Assembly (NCBI GenBank): GCA_001643675.2
Contig: LSRY02000039.1
Span: 154,001-218,000 of the forward strand
DNA from: Monocercomonoides exilis
Taxonomy: Eukaryota > Preaxostyla > Oxymonadida > Polymastigidae
Direction: 5' to 3'
Length of the DNA stretch: 64,000 nucleotides
The notes beneath the pieces are model-generated. The model worked only from the letters and a program-made list of their open reading frames with translations. It was not told the origin of the DNA and ran no database searches. Position numbers and translations under genes: made by a program. Positions 1 through 10,025 of this stretch are shown piece after piece (within the stretch, counting starts at the first letter, position 1; every line of letters starts with the position of its first letter).

Positions 1-1044
1 GGTGGTGACGAGAGGGCAGAAGTCGAAAGGTCTGCACGGGAGATCCAGAAGGCTGTGTCTGCAGGACGGAGAGCGGAAATGGCTGGTCCTGTGTCGTCTA
101 TGCCGCCTGAGATGGGCTCATTTCACAAGCAGCTTCCTCCGCCTTCTCATCTTCCAATGCAGCATCAGCAGATACATCAATCACATCAGTACGGAGAGAG
201 GGGATACCGCCGGCCAGCCAGCGGATCGGCTGTGGCTGTTTCGGGCATGCGGAGAGAAGAAGCGATGGGGTGGAACTGGAGTGGGCGGGGGTATGAGAGC
301 GTGCAGGGAGAAAGGAGGAGGGCGAGGCCTCGGTCGGGATATGGGGAGGATGGGATTGTGTTTGCGGACGAGGTGAGGAGAAGGCTGCAGCCGGTGGATG
401 CGTATGAAGCGAGGCAGCCTGCACGAGCGAGGCAGATGGAGAGGAGAAAGGAAGGGATGAGAGATGAAGAGAGAGAGGAGGAAGGGAGAGGATACGGCAG
501 AAGAGAGGACAAGAAGAGAAGTGCGAAAGGGAGAGACGAAGAGCTGTTTGAGCGGTGGAAGGCGGAGCGGGAGTCGGAGCTGGATGGATACGATTCAGTG
601 ATTGTGAGTATGGACGACGAAGACGAGGTTGAATGCGGGAACGATGAAGAGATGGGCAATTATGCAGACAACAACAAAGACATTGACAACGATGACGAGT
701 GGGGGAGGGACATTTCGTATACGCAGAAGCGCTCGCGGGCGATGAATGGAGAGGAGCCGGACGAGCGATGGGACGAAGAGAGGATGGAGGAGGAGCAGAG
801 GAGTGGAGGAGGAGGAGGCGGAGGTGGAGGAGGAGACGGGTTCAGGGGTGAAGGGAGAGCAGGGGCAATGAGAGGGCATTCGCCGTCGGGTGGCCGGCGT
901 GTGCAGACGGAGCAGCAGAGGAAGAGGAAGAAGATCGATGCGTCGGTTGTTGGGGTGCCATATCTGCTGGCAATGCAGAGCAAGCCGATGAAGGATCCTG
1001 TGAAGGAAGTGACAGAAAAGTGGAAGAAGAAAGAAAGAAGCTAA
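1..1044 (+). CDS. Arg/Glu-rich protein, 3' part only
   Basis: The frame is open from the first base, so the true start lies left of the window; about 347 residues are visible, ending at TAA 1042-1044. No family is recognised. The visible part is highly charged. It has a Pro/His/Gln-rich stretch near the left edge, then dense Arg/Glu blocks, an acidic Asp/Asn segment, a run of ten glycines (about 808-838), and a basic Lys/Arg patch (KRKKK, around 930) that could be a nuclear signal. The last 30 residues (SVVGVPYLLAMQSKP and a Lys-rich end) look more like folded sequence. Base composition is clearly GC-richer than the neighbouring DNA, as in the other low-complexity genes of this window. A nuclear or RNA-associated role would be a guess. 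Confidence 0.6.
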   Translation, partial: GGDERAEVERSAREIQKAVSAGRRAEMAGPVSSMPPEMGSFHKQLPPPSHLPMQHQQIHQSHQYGERGYRRPASGSAVAVSGMRREEAMGWNWSGRGYESVQGERRRARPRSGYGEDGIVFADEVRRRLQPVDAYEARQPARARQMERRKEGMRDEEREEEGRGYGRREDKKRSAKGRDEELFERWKAERESELDGYDSVIVSMDDEDEVECGNDEEMGNYADNNKDIDNDDEWGRDISYTQKRSRAMNGEEPDERWDEERMEEEQRSGGGGGGGGGGDGFRGEGRAGAMRGHSPSGGRRVQTEQQRKRKKIDASVVGVPYLLAMQSKPMKDPVKEVTEKWKKKERS

Positions 1045-1614
1045 TTATTTTTCAAGTGAATTTGTTTCAAATTATGTATGTGTGTGATTAATTTTCTTCC
1101 ATTCGCTATTCTGTTGATTTTCTTCTTCAAAGTTTTTATTCTTTCTCTCTTATTTTTTGGTAATTCTTTAACTTCATGTTATCTATCCATTTCATCATTA
1201 TGTTTCACCTTATGTTTTTTTCCTTTCCATATTTTATCCTCATTTACAGTTATATGCAATCAAATAAATACATTACAATTTTTATAATCTGAACAAAGAA
1301 AAAGTCTGCTTGTGAAAAAACAAAAATTGTCATTGAATGGATCATTCTTTGGTACTGATGCAGTTGAATGATCTTCCATTACAACGAAATATTTAAATGT
1401 TTAAGAACAAATATGAACTGAAAAAAAAAAAAAAATTGAAATGAAATACTTTTCATAACATTAACCACAGCGCATAATCGAGAAAATTTCTCGAGGGATA
1501 AATCGAATTAGTATTTTCAAAATATCTGCACTAAAATTCAGCATCGCAAAATGCAAACAACAATTTTGCAACACATTAAGCTGAATGGGCCTTCAAGTGA
1601 AATGTGACAGAAAT
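1045..1614. other. AT-rich spacer between convergent genes
   Basis: This stretch lies between two convergent 3' ends. I see no gene, only AT-rich sequence with an A-run around 1421-1436. The short frame at 1078-1287 is T-rich and shows no family motif, so I treat it as chance. Confidence 0.6.
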
Positions 1615-2619
1615 TCAAAAAATTCCAAGCGTTTTCTTTTCTGCTCCAATGGTGGTCTCCTCTCCATGGCCAGTAACAACAACCGTGCTTTCAGGAAGGA
1701 TCGTGCACAACTTTCGAAGAGATGCAAATATTTGCTCCATTGATCCGCCCTGGGCAATAATGATAATAAAACCCAATTTATTATCAGCATTAAAAAAACA
1801 AAATATATGCGAAAAAAATTAAAATGTTTCAAACAGGAAGATCTGTGCGCCCTGAAAAAAATACATTTGATAACAATTAAAAATATTATTCTATGAAATC
1901 ACAACAAACCAAATCTTTTTTTTTTTTTTTTTGAAATTTAAGCATAGAGAAGAAGTCACATAAATATTAAAGGCATGTCAATATGCTATCAAACCCATTC
2001 TTAAACAAAGTATCTCCAGCAATCAGCAAATGATCGAAACTGAAGCAGCAAGATCCAGGACTATGCCCAGGAGTTAAAATAATTTTCCCTTCGTATTCCC
2101 CAACAATAACTTTTTCACCTTCTTTGTGCGTTGAAATCTACTAATTTGAAATTATATTTTTAAAGAGTGACACAAAATGAATAAATAATTACCTTTGGTA
2201 GAGGACAGCTTGGAATACTGAACCCTCTTGACTTCTTCATTTTTGGAGATAGCTCATATAAAAACATATCTGCTTCATGTATTGAAACTTCGCAGCCACA
2301 AACTTCCTGAAGTTGTCCAGAGAGGTCAACATGATCATAATGTCCATGCGTATCTGCGTTGTATAAAGAATAAAACAAAAATCATTTAAATTTTATTCGT
2401 TGTCAATCATACAGTAAATGTGCTTCACATTTAAATGCTCTTTCTGTATCTCATGGGCAATCTTTGCTGATTCAAAATTAGAAAAAGTTTGACAAAAATC
2501 GACATACGAATATCTCCACCTGCATCAAATATAACCGAATCTCTCGTTTCAGAATCATACAAAATTGTTGTATTTGAAGAAATCTCTCCGACAGGTAAAG
2601 TTATTCGACAAAGAGGCAT
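1615..2619 (-). CDS. metallo-beta-lactamase-fold hydrolase (glyoxalase II / YcbL-like)
   Basis: Six exons on the minus strand: 2619-2508, 2466-2413, 2353-2193, 2137-1990, 1851-1835 and 1749-1615, giving 208 residues. All the metal ligands of an MBL-fold hydrolase are visible: THGHYDH (His58, His60, Asp62, His63), His134 in TPGHSPGS, Asp151 in GDTLF and the last His192 in TGHGEE. The RTDLPGGS loop after GDTLF is typical of glyoxalase II-like thioester hydrolases; at this length it lacks the C-terminal substrate domain of true HAGH, so the substrate is open. There is no signal peptide, so it is probably cytosolic. Two oddities: exon 5 is only 17 nt, and the junction between exons 4 and 5 cannot be made with a GT donor while keeping the conserved frame. 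The start is the first ATG and lies 220 bp from the divergent gene at 2840. Confidence 0.85.
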
Positions 2620-2839
2620 GATTAAAAAAAGATAAAAAATAACCCAAAATAAAAATATTTACTTGACAATTCTTCACAAGCAACATGACAGAATCATTTT
2701 GGAGAAAAGGCATGATCAATTTAATAAATCAGTTTTTTCTTTTCACATTCATTAGGCATATCAAATCAATTGTCCCTAAACAAAATACTCACAAGTATTG
2801 AAGACCCATTTTGAATTATTTTTTTTTTGCACAAACAAA

Positions 2840-4239
2840 ATGCAAAAGATAGATTCACCAAAAATATTTTCAAGTTTGATTTATTTCCTTGAAAAACAGT
2901 TTTATTTTTTCTGTATTTCTTGCGTTGGATAGGAATGCTTTCTGAACTGAATGAATGTTCAATCAAAGAACAAAAGCCAAAAATCGAAGAAATGAATGCA
3001 TTGGTAAAAAAGATGAATGTGGAAGAATTTAAATCTATTTACAAAATTGACATGCTTAACAAAATCGATGCAATGATTGAAGAAAAGAAATTGACATGGG
3101 AAAATGCCATCATATTGCTAAAACAAATTGGATATTATAAGACGTTGAACGATGTATATAAAGCGAGATTTGATAGATCTTTGTTGATAGAAAGAATCAA
3201 AAAGAAAGTTATCGAGGAATGGAAGAAAAATGACGAAAAGGAAGAAAAGCTTGTGGTTGATCTTTGTGAGTGCTTTATTTTACTAATTCGTTACATTGAT
3301 AATATACCAACAGAGGTAGACCCAACTTGCTTACCATGCATTTTGAAAACCGCTTCAAACAAAGAAGAAAGTGAAAAAGCACAACATGAAGTGGAAATGG
3401 CTTTGTTGGCTTTGACAAAAATTTACGATGTATGAATATTCATATTCTGTTGTGCTTTTCTTTTATTATTACTTGACCTTTTGTTATAGAGTGAAGAAGA
3501 AGAACTACATATAAATCCGATAAAGGAAATTATCAAACAACATCAACGGAAACGCTATTTGACACATCTGGGATATCAATCTGCTTGGGAATTAATTAGT
3601 GAAAGAGCACATTGGCGTCAGAGAAATGACAAAGCTATATTGAATGAGCTGAATTTTATAAGTGAAGCAGTGAAAGAGTTGGAAGAATTATCAATGCACG
3701 TGGATTGGGAAAAAATTGAAGAAAGTGGAAATAAAACAAAAGAAGAGTGTGTAATTCGCAAATGGGTAAATATGCTTTACATATATTTTTTCCAATACAA
3801 ATTATGGAATAAAGAGCATGGCAAGGCGATTGATTGCCTTTCAAAGATTTGTAAAGCAGCAAGAGAAAGAAACAAGAGTATAATTATCGGATGCATCCAA
3901 ACCTTTGAAGAAATGACACGAGTTCCATCAGTTAATGTTGAAGCTTTGATCAGATGTGGATCTGTCAATTTTGCTATTGGAGAAATCCAGAAATTTTCAT
4001 TTTATGATAATGTAATTCGAACGTGCTTGGAATATATAGCATCTATCAAATGCTTGCTTCTGGAGAGTCTTAAAGAAAACAGAGAAATGAAAAGAACATT
4101 AATACGAGAGACATTTGAAATGTTTGAGGAAGAAGGATTTGAAGATATGACAATGAGCATTTATTATGGAACTTTCATACATTACAGAAAAAGCTACGAA
4201 CGTGAAGAGCTTCAACATTTAATTTTTGACACCAGGTAA
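2840..4239 (+). CDS. helical-repeat hypothetical protein, paralog A
   Basis: Exons 2840-2873, 2933-3429 and 3490-4239 give 426 residues with introns of 59 and 60 bp. No named family is recognised. The protein is Lys/Glu-rich and almost wholly alpha-helical by appearance, like degenerate ARM/HEAT repeats. It is clearly paralogous to the gene at 61673-63110: both have three exons, the second intron sits at nearly the same place (after LTKIYD here, after SHISMD there), and both end with a related segment (MFEEEGFEDM here, MLEENGFEDI there). The small first exon is inferred from the paralog and the matching intron phase; if it is wrong, translation would start at ATG 2935. Members of such families are often expanded in protist genomes, so a scaffold-type role is possible but unproven. 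Confidence 0.7.
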
Positions 4240-5102
4240 TATGTGAGCCTTATTTTTTGGATTCACGAAACATTAATTGGAAATTAACATTCAGCTTAAA
4301 AGAGTTTTTGAAGAATTAGCTTTCTTTTTTTTATCTGAAATTTTCAGAGCGCACATTGTTTTCGTATCTATTTGAATATATTCAATGTTAATGATAATTC
4401 TGTTATATAATTGTTATTACGCTGTTATTTATCAAAGAATTGGTTGACTATTTTTTTTAATTTTCTTTTTTGAGTTACAATATCATTATTCCCATAAATA
4501 GCAAATTGTAATTTGAGCAAAGGTCAATAATTTCGAACGGTTTTTCCTTTCCTTTCTTTTCCTTTTCCTTTTTTTTTGTTTTTTTGTTATTCAATCGTTT
4601 TTTATTTATTTCCATTATAATGTCAGACTTATTATGATTTAATTACATAAAAAGTTTGAAACAAATAGTGGTTTTTTCAAAGAAGCTAAAAAATTTCCCC
4701 AAACAGAATCTGTTTTTTTTTTAAAGAATCTATTTTGAATCAGTATGTTTTGTAATAAGAAACGATACTTTTTGAAAGGAAGTTTCATATTATTATTTGT
4801 TGATATTTTTTCTTATTTCTAACAAAAAAACGATTCACCAGACAACTTCGAAACAAACAAAAGAATTTTTTATGACTGTTTTGATCTCTTTTTATAATTT
4901 TTTTTATATGTCCAATCCTTTTTTTTCAATTGATATTTCTCCTTCATTTTTAGGTTCACGTCCACCAATATCGTTTTCTTATAATGAAAATGAAGAATTT
5001 TCACCTTCATATGTTTCATGTTTGGAAATTATTTTAGCGCACATTAACTTTTTAACTTTCCAAAATGATTCTTTTTTTTTTTCAAAAAAACTAGTAACAT
5101 GG
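4240..5102. other. AT-rich spacer upstream of RING gene
   Basis: Very AT-rich, with T-runs and a CCTTTTCCTT-type pyrimidine tract around 4545-4575. The frame of the next gene stays open back to 4797, but its codons there look non-coding. A possible 3' splice site (TTTTTAG at about 4948-4954) could mark an upstream exon; I cannot confirm one. Confidence 0.5.
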
Positions 5103-7278
5103 ATGAAAGACAATGGAAATATTATTTCAAAATTAACACCAACTAAAAATGATGAAGGAAAACCTCTTTTGACCCAGGAAGATGCAGCTCGTGAAGTGAA
5201 GCTTGTTCTTGATGCTGAAGCGAAGGCATCTTCTTCAAATCAGCCTGCAGAAAAACTTGCGCTGGAAATGCACGAAGGAAAAGAAGATTCATCCAAGAAA
5301 GCACAAGATGCAGATCAAAACTTTCAAACAGAAGAGAGTTTTCAGCTGTTACATCAAACGAATCCAGAAACTCATGAAATTGAACCACAGAATGTTGCGC
5401 AAATCCAAGATGAAGGAGCTCATGATGAAAACGCTAATGAGCGTGGAGATGCTGCGGAAAATGATAACCACCTTAGCAACGAGCCTTCAAACGAATCTTT
5501 GACTCATAATCATGGATTGCCTTCATCAGAATGGCATCCAATAGATGGAGGCGTTTTTCATGGATGCAAGCATTACCTCAGAGAATGTAAAATTTGCTGT
5601 GAAGAATGCCAACGATTTTTCACTTGCAGAATTTGCCATGACAAAATTGCTGATCATGAGATAGATCGGTATAAAATAAGTAAAGTTTGGTGTTATAGAT
5701 GTAAAAAAATTGGACCTTTCCAAAGGCAATGCGCTCACTGCGGGATTGTATTTGCAACTCATTTTTGTGATAAATGCCGATTTTATAATGGAAATCCATT
5801 AATGAAAGTTTTTCATTGTGACAAATGTCTGAGAGATATTTTTTTATTTTCAAAAAAATTTTGTTTTATTATATTGTTTTTGAAAAAATTAAGGTGGATT
5901 TTGCCGAATCGGCAGCCGAGAAGAAGTTATCCACTGCGACGGATGCAACGTGTGCCTGTTCGCAGAAACAGCCGCTGGCCATCCGTGTCTTCCGGACGCT
6001 CTGAAGAAGAACTGCCCCGTGTGCTTCAAAGACATGTTCACGACACGCAAGCCCAGCTGGCGCGCGCCGTGTGGCCACTACTTCCACCGGAAATGTGCAG
6101 ACGCACTGTTCCGAAGCGGCTTCATCCGCTGCCCGTTGTGCCAGCGGCCGATGGTGCAGCTGCAGGAAGCTACAGATGAAGGAGGAGATGGGCAAGGGGA
6201 AGAAGAAGAAAGAGAAAGAGGAGAAAGAGAAAGAGAAAGAGGAGGAGGAGAAAGAGGAGAAAGAGGAGGAGCCAGAATTGAAGGGCCTCTACGCAATGTG
6301 AGAAATGTGGCAGCAAACATTGAAGCCGAGCTTCATGCGGCGGAGGCGATGGGGGAGCAGATGATGGCGCAGTTCCAGGTGTTGAATGATATGCTGCAGC
6401 ATGTGATCAACCAGATGGACAACAACAACAGAGCAGAGGATGAAGAAGAGAGGGGGAGAATGAGAGGGCATTGGAGGCATGCGGAGCATAGACAGGGAAG
6501 GAATGACATGGTGAATGTGGGGGCAGAGAATGTGATGGAAGAGGAAAGAGAAGAGGAAAGAGAAGAGGAAAGAGCTATGGAAAGAGATATGGAAAGAGAA
6601 GAGGAAATAGAAGAGTATACAGAAGAGGAAAGAGAAAGATTCATGGAAAGAGCTATGGAAAGAGATATGGAAAGAGAAAGAGAAGGAGATATGGAAAGAG
6701 CTATGGAAAGAGCTATGAAAAGAGATATAGAAAGAGATATTAAAAGAGATATGGAAGGAGAAGGAGAAGGAGAGTACTTTCATGGCGATGAGATGGAAGA
6801 AGACGAACTTGAGGAAGCACACGAGGAAGAAGGGCAAATGGTGGAAGAACGAGAACTAAAGGACGAAGACAAAGAAGAAGCAATTGAAGAAGAAGAAGTA
6901 GAAGAAGAACAAGAAGAAGGACAAGAGGATGAAGAAGACTTGGGAGAACGGCAAGCAGAAAGGAGAAACCGAGTTCCCCAGCTGATGCAGCTGCTGAACT
7001 TGCTGCATGGAATTATTGTGCATCATCAAGCTATTCGGCAGCATTTCCCCCATTTGAGACGTGATGAAATGAATAATGTTCAGGAGGAAAGGGAAAGGGA
7101 AAGGGTAAGGGAAAGAGAAAGAGAAGAAGAAGAAGGAAGAGATGGAGAAGACATGGAAGAAGACATGGAAGAGAAAGATGAAGAGAAAGAGGAAAAGAAG
7201 GAAGATGAATATCAAGAAGGAGAAGGAGAGGAAGAAGAAGATGGAGACAATGAGCAAGAGCGTCAGGATATGATTTGA
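5103..7278 (+). CDS. CHY/CTCHY/RING-H2 zinc-finger E3 ubiquitin ligase (Pirh2/RCHY1-like)
   Basis: Two exons, 5103-5826 and 5894-7278, give 702 residues. After a Glu/Gln-rich N-terminal part (about 1-145) comes a CHY zinc finger (about 150-220; HGCKHYLRECKICCEEC and CRICHDKIADH), then a CTCHY finger that crosses the intron (FHCDKC joined to GFCRIG, HCDGCNVC), then a RING-H2 (about 281-325; CPVC, CGHYFH, CPLC). This three-finger order is that of Pirh2-type E3 ligases, which transfer ubiquitin from E2 to targets. Animal and plant relatives stop soon after the RING at roughly 260-300 residues. Here a 370-residue Glu/Arg/Met-rich tail follows, with a MERAMERDMERE-like repeat (about 6540-6775) broken by a possible helical hairpin around 6310-6430. 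The chosen ATG is the last sensible one before the acidic region. Exon 2 is much more GC-rich than exon 1. Confidence 0.88.
6535..6775 (+). repeat. in-frame (GAAAGA/ATGGAAAGA) coding repeat
   Basis: Imperfect repeats of ATGGAAAGAGMNATGGAAAG type inside the RING gene encode alternating Met/Ala/Asp-Glu-Arg units such as MERAMERDMERE. They are purine-only on the plus strand and probably arose by replication slippage. They are predicted to form a charged single helix. Confidence 0.7.
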
Positions 7279-7980
7279 GCTGATCAACAAAGAGAGGACA
7301 GGAGAATGCAAATGGTTCAGAATGAAGAAAGCGATCGATCAAATGACAAATGAAATGGTTGTAACAATAACGATAATGAAGATACTTCTTTGTCGTTGTG
7401 CAACCTTTCTGGTAAATTATGCGGAAGAAAGATAAAAAAAAAAAAGAAGAAGGAAAGAAAGAGAAGCTGCAAAACTTGATGCAGAAAAAATGAAATACAC
7501 AATGAAGGAACTGCTGATGGTATTTATCATAATGATAGCCAAGCATAACTTGATATTGTTGCATTCAGAATTAAAAAAAAATGAGGAAAAATGAAAAAAA
7601 AAAAAAAGGAGTCACATAAAGAAGTTACTGATGACAAGAGCCCTCTCTTTTATATGACTGGTAGACTTATTCTTTTCCAACAGACAGCAATAGAAATCAA
7701 AGCTGATTCAACGTTTTTATTTCTACTGACATATGTTTTATGTTGTTGGTGGCGTTTTCTTAAGTTTATTTATTTATTTATTTATTATTTTTATCCAGAA
7801 AAAATGAACTTAGTGTATTATTTTTGCTTTTTTTCATAATATTAAAAATTCGACAAACAGAATGACTGAAATTATTTATTTTTCATTTTTTCTGTAAATG
7901 ATTGCATATTGTTTGATGATGATAAAACAATGCAAAAATTCAAACTTTCAGAAAACATAAAAGAAACTTTAAAAAATCTC
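7279..7980. other. AT-rich spacer, no gene seen
   Basis: Sequence downstream of the RING gene with A-runs (7437-7445, 7590-7605) and an ATTT repeat near 7765-7785. Short frames here show no family motif. The 5' end of the adjacent acyl-AMP ligase pseudogene could extend into it but is not recognisable. Confidence 0.5.
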
Positions 7981-7989
7981 TTGTCACTT

Positions 7990-9150
7990 TTCATGCTATT
8001 GCATATTCGTGATGAACGTCTGGTTCAACAAGTGATCCATAAAGTGTCATATTAACTTACGATAATCTAATGGAGAATGAAAGGCACATCTCTTGTAAAT
8101 TCAAACAAAAAATTTACGATGAATATCCTGAAATTTCTACAGCTGGGTGGCTTCCACAATATCACGACATGGGACTGGTTGGAAAATTTTTTCAGTCAGA
8201 AATTTTGCAGGCTATATCATACTTATGTTGTCTCTTGACTTTTTAAAAGCACCCATTCGATGGATAAAACTGCTTTCTGTAGCGAAAGCCTATTCTGGCG
8301 GTGGGCCAAATTTTGGATACGATTTAGCATTGAGAAAAGTGAAAGACGAGGAGCTCGCAGCGAAGAAAATTAACCTCTCAAACTAGTACAATGCTTTTCA
8401 ATAGTAGCAAATCTGGAAATCGTAAGGACTTTGTTCCGCTTAAATGAAAGGTTTGTAAAGTTTGGATTTTGAGGGCACTTTACACCTTGCTTTGGGATGA
8501 TAGAGGCAACATTTATTGCATCATCATCACATGGAATGGCAGTCTACATATTCGGCAAAAGTGCACTTTCTGATCATAGAGTCGTTTCATTGGCCAATGG
8601 AGACAAAGCAGTTGCAGACAAAAAGAAAAAGACAGAAGAAAATGAGAGTGAAGACGACGAAGATGATGATGACGAGGAAGACGAGGAAGATGACTCAACG
8701 GAGCTGGTTGGAACTGGATACATTTGCGGGCCTGTTACTGTAGCGCAGAATAGGATACCTGACCCAATCGGATGGACCATTCTGATTGTGGACCCTACAA
8801 CGAACGCATAGCGACCACCAGATCTCGTGGGTGAAATCCGGATCTAATCAAGCTCTGTTGTGAATGGATACTTCAGAGAGCCAGAAATGATAGGGAGGGT
8901 GTTCTGTTGCAACACTGCCAATGGTAGAGGACCGTTCCTCAGAACATGCGATCTGGAGTTTGTGTACGACAGTAACCTATTCGTATCTGGGAGGCTGAAG
9001 GATATGATTATCATCCATTTCTGTAGTTTCTATCAGATGGGCATTGAAAGGGCGAGCGAAGATGCATCTCCTCACCTGCGACCAGGCTGCTCTGCTGCTG
9101 TTTCCCTAACAGTTTCTATGAAAATAATCCTCATTGGTGAATAAGCAGAT
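7990..9150 (+). pseudogene. decayed fatty-acyl-AMP ligase (AMP-dependent synthetase family)
   Basis: Conserved ANL-superfamily motifs appear in order but in different frames and with stops. They are the ATP-binding loop SGSTSDP with its Lys codon now TAA (about 8020-8040), LTYDNLMENERHI (about 8055-8095), WLPQYHDMGLVG (about 8144-8180), DFLKAPIRW (about 8235), NFGYDLALRK (about 8310), CFGMIEATF (about 8490), a GYICGPV region (about 8720), LVGEI (about 8826), GRGPFLRT then DLEF (about 8925-8965), and VSGRLKDMIII (about 8985-9020). The WLPQYHDMGL signature is typical of FAAL/long-chain acyl-AMP ligases, which activate fatty acids as acyl-adenylates. At least two frameshifts and about ten in-frame stops remain after considering introns. 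An Asp/Glu/Lys-rich insert (8622-8700) interrupts the domain. The N-terminal third and the far C-terminus are not recognisable. Confidence 0.85.
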
Positions 9151-9572
9151 GAAACATATAAAAAACAAGAAAATGCAAAGTTGACGAAGAAAAGAAAGTT
9201 GAAGACACCAAAGAGACAATGAGTTGAGAAATGAAGAAGATTAATTTCTGCAGATCATTATTAACGGAAGAATTCTCGCAGTTGAGCAAGTGAAATAGAA
9301 GGAGGCGTATATTTGCTTTTTTTGAAATGATTTTTCGTGATGGTGCTCTCTTTTGAGGATGATCATATACTGAAGTTGCTCATCGTTTTTGATATCTCCT
9401 CATTTCGAAAATTCATATTCACTCATCTTTCTTCTTTATGAACTTTTCAAAAGAGCTTCTTCATTTTATTTTTTATAATAATATATCCAATCATATTTTT
9501 CATCATTTGAAGAGGATGCATTTATGGAATTAGGCGAAATGATTTGTGAAGTGTTCGAAATGGAAATTTGAT
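9151..9572. other. spacer after pseudogene
   Basis: No gene is recognised. Around 9245-9320 a short stretch could be the last remains of the acyl-AMP ligase C-terminal domain, but I cannot show it. The rest is AT-rich. Confidence 0.4.
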
Positions 9573-9965
9573 CTATCGCGATGGAAGCGCATCTTCTGAG
9601 GATGAAGCATCACTTAAATTTGATTCCTCAAATTTTTGTTTCTGATGCCGCTTCTTTTCATCGCTTGATGCTGTCTCCTTTGCCCTTTGACTGGCAGAAG
9701 TTATTTGTTCGTGTTTTGTTGTGGATGGAAGTTTTCGTTGAGCTCCTTCTCCTAAAAACGGCTTGAATTGCTGGGACAATTCTTTTTGAGCTCGTATTTC
9801 TATTTTTATGAAGTATTTAATGTTAGAGAAATTAGATTCAAAAAAGTGATTGATGCCTTCTCTTCCATCTGCAATAGTTCTTTCAGCGCTTGCAATTACA
9901 GACTTTACTAACTTATTAACTTTTGAAGCCTCTTCAAGCATTTGGAAAAATTCCACATCTTCCAT
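9573..9965 (-). CDS. small hypothetical helical protein
   Basis: A single-exon frame of 130 codons with a clean ATG start, 60 bp from the divergent calcineurin start codon. No family is recognised. Residues 1-75 look helical and amphipathic (for example FFQMLEEASKVNKLVKSVIA), and the last 55 residues are Lys/Ser/Glu-rich and probably disordered. The balanced composition and the shared spacer with a real gene argue for a true gene. Without a homolog it remains tentative. Confidence 0.45.
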   Translation of the reverse strand: MEDVEFFQMLEEASKVNKLVKSVIASAERTIADGREGINHFFESNFSNIKYFIKIEIRAQKELSQQFKPFLGEGAQRKLPSTTKHEQITSASQRAKETASSDEKKRHQKQKFEESNLSDASSSEDALPSR

Positions 9966-10025
9966 TTGCTCTTTTTAATTATATGATCAAAATAGGTACA
10001 TAATTTTTGTATTTTTTAAACTTTC

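Noticed and set aside
7591-7839. Small membrane-protein frame after the RING gene
   Set aside because: It starts in a poly-Lys A-run and ends in T-rich sequence; composition is what AT-rich spacer gives by chance.
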